This document shows positions 49,890 to 64,000 of a stretch of 64,000 nt of DNA, piece by piece. A program made the translations under genes and the position numbers. Numbering within the stretch: position 1 is the stretch's first letter; every line of letters starts with the position of its first letter. The notes under the pieces were generated by a model that was not told where the DNA came from, ran no database searches, and worked only from the letters and a program-made list of their open reading frames with translations. The stretch is from assembly GCF_963678975.1 (NCBI RefSeq), contig NC_089282.1, forward strand, positions 124,001 to 188,000, in the 5' to 3' direction. This stretch comes from Dysidea avara (taxonomy: Eukaryota > Porifera > Demospongiae > Dictyoceratida > Dysideidae).

Positions 49890-51005
49890 TTCTGTAGGGA
49901 ATTCAGCTACAAACAAGTCACCCTGTAGTCAGATCAGCTAGAAGAAGGTACCTAATAGAGAGTTCAGGTACAAAGAAGCCATCATGTAGAGAGTTCAGCT
50001 CAAATAAATCACCCTGTAGAGAATTCAGCTACAAACACATTGCCCTGTAGAGAGAAACAAGTCATCCTGTAGAGAGATCAGCTAGAAGAAGTCACATTGT
50101 AGAGAGTTCAGTTACAAAGAAACAATCATGCAAAGAGTTCAGCTACAAACAAATCACCCTGTAGAGAGTTCAGCTAGAAACAAGTCACCCTGTAGAGAGA
50201 TCAGCTAGAAACAAGTCACCCTGTAGAGAGTTCAGCTAGAAGAAGTTACATTGTAGAGAGTTCAGCTACAAAGAAACTACCATGCAGAGAGTTCAGCTAC
50301 AAACAAATCACCCTGTAGAGAGTTCAGCTACAAACAAGTCACCCTGTAGAGAGATCAGCTAGAAACAAGTCACCCTGCCCTGTAGAGAGTTCAGCTAGAA
50401 GAAGTCACATTGTAGAGAGTTCAGCTACAAAGAAACTACCATGTAGAGAGTTCAGCTGCAAACAAATTGCCCTGTAGAGAATTCAGCTACAAACAAATCA
50501 CCCTGTAGAGAGTTCAGCTAGAAACAAGTTACCCTGTAGAGAGTTCAGCTAGAAGAAGTTACATTGTAGAGAGTTCAGCTACAAAGAAACTACCATGTAG
50601 AGAGTTCAGCTGCAAACAAATTGCCCTGTAGAGACAAACAAATCACCCTGTAGAAAGATCAGCTAGAAGAAGTTACCTTGTAGAGAGTTCAGCTACAAAC
50701 AAATCACCCTGTAGAGAGTTCAGCTACAAACAAGTTACCCTGTAGAGAGTTCAGCTAGAAGAAGTTACATTGTAGAGAGTTCAGCTACAAAGAAACTACC
50801 ATGTAGAGAGTTCAGCTGCAAACAAATTGCCCTGTAGAGACAAACAAATCACCCTGTAGAAAGATCAGCTAGAAGAAGTTACCTTGTAGAGAGTTCAGCT
50901 ACAAACAAATCACCCTGTAGAGAGTTCAGCTACAAGCAAGTCATCCGGTAGAGAGATCAGCTAGAAGGATCACCTTGCAGAGAGGTCAGCTACAAAGAAA
51001 TCATC
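49890..51005. repeat. ~30-bp satellite array
   Basis: About 35 copies of a ~30-bp unit, CACCCTGTAGAGAGTTCAGC plus TACAAACAAGT. Variant units (ACATTGTAGAGAGTTC, TACCATGTAGAGAGTT) recur in a higher-order order; for example, the block at 50521-50700 is repeated at 50701-50900. Non-coding. Confidence 0.95.
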
Positions 51006-51112
51006 CTGCTTCATCTTTTCTTCTTCCTGTAGTAAAGAAAAAATGACAGGTTAAAAAGCCCTAAAGCCAGCCATAGGCCGGCTTTGGGGTATACAAATAC
51101 AAAAAGAAGTGA

Positions 51113-51441
51113 AATCTAATCCAAAACAGCCAAGCTGTAAAAAAAGAGTGCGGCCCTGAGAAAGGCTATGGTGAAAAAAGATGTGAAATCCAAGGTGGTG
51201 GCAAAGAAATGGCTGTGATGGTAGGTTAATGGTAAAAATTTTAATAACAACAATTCAGGTGAATTTGGTGCCGCTTGGTCTTGGCACAAAATTCACCTGA
51301 ATTGTCGTTATTAAAATTTTTACCATTAACCTACCATCACAGCCATTTCTTGACCGCCACCTTGGATTTCACATCTTTTTTCACTATAGCCTTTCTCAGG
51401 GCCGCACTCTTTTTTACAGCTTGGCTGTTTTGGATTAGATT
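51113..51441. repeat. Large hairpin-forming inverted repeat
   Basis: The two ~150-bp arms are near-perfect complements. The left arm starts AATCTAATCCAAAACAGCCA and runs to AATTCAGGTGAATTT; the right arm ends in the complement. The loop of ~25 nt is GGTGCCGCTTGGTCTTGGCA plus a few bases. A few mismatches mark it as slightly aged. No transposase is present. Confidence 0.92.
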
Positions 51442-51580
51442 GTTCTTTCCCTGAATAAATTGCTCTATAAATAATGTACAGTATCACATGATCTAACTGA
51501 AGTGTTTGGGACAAATCAAATAACTGTAACTTAAGGCTGTTTACAACAGTACTGTGTGATGCATCCAGCTAGATCACCCT

Positions 51581-51694
51581 CAATATTCAGAGTGGACCAT
51601 GTTGTGTTTTGCAGCTGGTAAAGAGACTAGCTCTCACTTGAGAGCTAGTCTCTTTACCAGCTGCAAAACACAACATGGTCCACTCTGAATATTG
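51581..51694. repeat. Perfect 56-bp-arm palindrome with a 2-nt centre
   Basis: The arms 51581-51636 and 51639-51694 appear exactly complementary (left starts CAATATTCAGAGTGGACCAT; the centre reads CTCTCA CT TGAGAG). With only CT between the arms it can extrude as a cruciform. The sequence is unrelated to the neighbouring inverted repeat. Confidence 0.93.
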
Positions 51695-53040
51695 TATAGA
51701 CTTTAGGATAATTCTTGTGCAATACAGACACATCAAGCTTCAACAGATCTAGTGTTTCATGGGTGGTTGAGTGAGGTTCAAAACTATGTGATCATGTGCA
51801 TCTAACTAGTCACTCAGTTGCTCCAATTGTGTGGAGGGATGGTATGGTGAGCTGACCAACTATTAGTACAAAATCAATGAAGACTTAGTGGATGCACATA
51901 TATTACTTTGATATGGTACCTGGCTCTCAACCAATTAAATACAACTTATATGGCAAACTTTTCACTGCTTATGACCCATCCCAAAAGCTTAAGTTGGCAG
52001 CAGACACTTCTGCTAGAAATAAGCCACTAATGATATCCCTCCATTAAGGCTAAGTGGTCCATAATTATTATAATAATCTAACCAGCCAACAACATGTAAA
52101 CACAAAGGTTGCTGATCAGGGAGTCAGTGGATGAAACTGCAGTCTTTCTACTCAAGTTGAAGTCTTCAATCACAAGTGGCTACTGCCACTGAGAAGGAGT
52201 CAGATATTTGGTTGTTTATAGACAAGATGGCCAATAGTGTACTTTTGCCTCGGGCTATTGAAGGAGGCTATTTGCTTATAGATGCCACATTTGCCGTATA
52301 ACTGCAGAGCCTTTGAAGAGGAGAATGTATTTGCTACAGTAACAGATGCATACTCTTAATGAGAAATAAAGCTGTACAATTACCAGAATTGAGAAAATCT
52401 TGTTCACCATATTATAGAGCAGACTACTGTCATGACAACGGCCCCAACAGAATTATTAAAATAGGAATAAAATTACCATAGCAATGTAACAGTTTAAGAA
52501 AACACCATATAGTTGCTGTGGGCAGATGACAACCCATCAAGTTTTGGCAATGGATACCTTTAAATGATTTTGTAACCACCACAAACTATATCAACAATTT
52601 CTCTAGGCAAGCCAACTCTCTTTATAAGTGGCAGAAATGTATGCAACTTGGAGTTGGGCATTACCTATGACTTAGTGGTGCCCGTTCATCTCTGTACTCT
52701 AAAGTGCTTGAGGTGTTTACCAGGGGTGAATCCAGGGGCTGACAACAGCTGTATCCCTCAATACCAGAACTTCTTCACTGCCTTCAGCAGCTCATAAGCT
52801 CCTGTCAATACCCAACCACACTTAAGCATGTGTACATTAGTGTTGCATAATTAATTAAACATGCTTAAGTGTGCATTAATTGTGGACAATACTTTTCCAA
52901 TCTAGTAGTCTGATGAGCTATAGCCAATCACTACTCAACAAATTGACACCTGTGCAATGCCCTTCATGATGTGTTAGCATCTGCCATAATCATTAAGCCA
53001 AATTAGCCAATAAACACTATACTGAGATGTTGTTTATGTG
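51695..53040. other. No gene recognised
   Basis: A short inverted repeat near 52807-52875 (CACACTTAAGCATGTGT against ACATGCTTAAGTGTG) is the only structure I can see. No coding exon was recognised. Confidence 0.45.
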
Positions 53041-53045
53041 TGGGT

Positions 53046-53153
53046 ATATAAGTATGCAGTTTACAAAAGAGATTAACCACAACATCACTAATACACGCTA
53101 CATATAAGTATGCAGTTTACAAAAGAGATTAACTACAACATCACTAATACATG

Positions 53154-53160
<7 letters not shown>
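53046..53160. repeat. ~58-bp tandem duplication overlapping a stop codon
   Basis: Two near-identical copies of TAAGTATGCAGTTTACAAAA...CACTAATACATGCTACATA. The gene-proximal copy includes the stop codon of the minus-strand CARD/Death gene. Confidence 0.88.
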
Positions 53161-62781
<9,621 letters not shown>

Positions 62782-63145
62782 AATGTAATGTGTTTGCTAG
62801 CAAGTTGGGGCCGTCCCTTTAGTGTCACGGTTTTGGGGTCAGTGTTTAATAGGCACAATCTGTGAATTTGCGCAGTTTATAAATTGCGCTGCGCATTTCT
62901 CGGAATGGAGTGTCTATGTCCACCGGAAAACTGGTGGATGTAAGAGCCACCTGTCAGCTATTGACATCGATGACTTTAGGGCACGCGTCTAGTGGTGCCC
63001 CGAGCATTCGACCTTAAGGGACGCGTCTGGTGGTTTCCCAGAGCATTCGACTTTTAATAGGGGATTAATTAAGGTTGTTTTGTAGTCAAGGTAGCTAGTT
63101 TTGTAGTTAAAGTACTTAGTTCGGTAGTTAAGCTAGTTAGAATTT
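62782..63145. promoter_or_regulatory. Upstream flank of the CARD/Death gene
   Basis: No coding sequence. A ~45-bp segment is imperfectly duplicated (GGGCACGCGTCTAGTGGTGC at ~62980 and GGGACGCGTCTGGTGGTTTC at ~63018, each followed by a CAGAGCATTCGAC-like end). By position it must include the promoter; no defined element is identified. Confidence 0.4.
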
Positions 63146-63149
63146 TGTA

Positions 63150-63325
63150 TAGCATATTTATTTTATTTTAATTATACTGGACAGCCAGTAATTACTGATG
63201 TGTCCAGGGGCCAGCCCCAAGAAAAAATCAAATACACACGTACATGATTAACTAACTACTTACATACATGCAATTACATTAACTACAAGTAAATCGACTG
63301 ATTCCAACTCAAGTAAATTTACTTT
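63150..63325 (-). mobile_element. LINE 3' UTR copy, paralogous to 23655-23815
   Basis: The ~165-bp stretch containing GGACAGCCAGTAATTACTGA and TGATTCCAACTCAAGTAAA matches 23.66-23.81 kb with few differences. It has the same minus orientation. Confidence 0.85.
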
Positions 63326-63338
63326 AGGGGATGCGCCT

Positions 63339-63627
63339 ATAGACCTTATTCATTTAGAACAGTAAACGCCCTCTGATGTCACGCGAAGCCATACAAGGGT
63401 TCTATTTACCATGGTAATGGCTTTTCGGACGCCATTTTGAGTTCTAAACCTGGGCGAACACAACGGTTGCTATCATGTTACCATAGTTATGGTACTGCAA
63501 ATGGCGAATTTGGCGGAGAACTGTGATGTTACTATGGTTTTGGTACTGTAAATGGCGAATATTGGCGGACAACTCCTTCGCAACGGATTATAAGCGCTAT
63601 GAAATTAATTCAGTGAATAAGGTCTAT
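63339..63627. mobile_element. ATAGACCTTATTCA-ended MITE
   Basis: The ends ATAGACCTTATTCA and TGAATAAGGTCTAT are perfect inverted repeats of 14 bp around a 289-bp non-coding body. The body contains internal near-repeats (GGTACTGCAAATGGCGAAT and GGTACTGTAAATGGCGAAT). No clear target duplication. Confidence 0.75.
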
Positions 63628-63639
63628 CAATGTATTCCC

Positions 63640-63900
63640 CCCTCCCTCGGGCATAGACCTATATGGGGCTATAGTGGAGATTTGACACAGCCGAATGTCA
63701 AATGCCCCATAGCAGGGCAAACCTATCGTGTCAAATCCCCACTGTTGGCCCCAGTTGCATCACGGGGATTTGACATAGCATAGAAAGTTACAACAAAAAA
63801 AAATACTTGGGCGCTTAATGAACGATCGTCAAATGCCCCATAGTGGGGCAGCAGTTTCGTGTCAATTCCCCCTGTAAAGCCCCACTTACGCCCGAGCGGG
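63640..63900. repeat. GTCAAATGCCCCATAG repeat cluster
   Basis: GTCAAATGCCCCATAG occurs twice (about 63697 and 63828). Complementary GGGGATTTGACA-type words surround it. The local inverted and direct repeats suggest a MITE or foldback end. The rest, to 64000, has no recognised feature. Confidence 0.55.
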
Positions 63901-64000
63901 GGTGGGGCAACACACCGATAGGTGCAAGAAACACACGTACATACTGAAAACTACACCATACCACTACCAGCATTTGATGTGGTTGTTACATGATGAGTGA

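Noticed and set aside
45996-51005. CRISPR-like array
   Set aside because: The repeats are direct tandem satellites without unique spacers, in a spliceosomal eukaryotic genome.

Overview
The window is nuclear DNA from an animal, most likely a demosponge or similarly compact early-branching metazoan. It carries spliceosomal genes with GT-AG introns that are mostly 42-60 nt long. The genes are metazoan (talin, an R-Smad, an MCC homologue) and the spaces between them are filled with invertebrate-type transposons. The species assignment is inference; nothing in the sequence names the species.

Layout. 1-9.3 kb: the 3' four-fifths of a talin gene (40 exons, + strand). 9.4-14.1 kb: a TIR element with a CR1/Jockey-like LINE nested inside it. 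14.1-35.2 kb: a gene-poor, transposon-rich stretch. It holds a broken Ty3/gypsy element split by a TTAA-flanked MITE, pieces of a restriction-like-endonuclease LINE, hAT-type MITEs with 8-bp target duplications, nested elements, a tRNA-derived SINE and a long foldback element. 35.2-46.0 kb: a tight gene cluster of ropporin-like (+), Smad2/3-like (+), LysM protein (-), MCC-like coiled-coil protein (+) and riboflavin kinase (+). 46-53 kb: satellite arrays and two large hairpin-forming palindromes. 53.15-62.78 kb: a four-exon minus-strand gene that I reconstruct as CARD - linker - Death domain - second Death-like domain. Its 7.2 kb intron contains a pure CAG/CTG tract of about 595 units and a 3.7 kb pogo-like DNA transposon. 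62.8-64.0 kb: upstream flank with a MITE and a LINE tail.

How the genes relate. There is no operon logic; the cellular genes cover adhesion (talin), TGF-beta/activin signalling (Smad), cilium or sperm-type RII-anchoring (ropporin), scaffold or junction signalling (MCC), FMN synthesis (riboflavin kinase) and, by domain architecture, cell-death or innate-immune adaptor signalling (CARD-DD-DD). All the reconstructed genes keep consistent reading frames across every proposed splice, which is the main evidence that they are intact.

The observations most worth following are the CARD-DD-DD gene, the very large intronic CTG tract in it, the four tandem symmetric exon modules in the pogo-like transposase, and the altered DNA-contact hairpin of the Smad.
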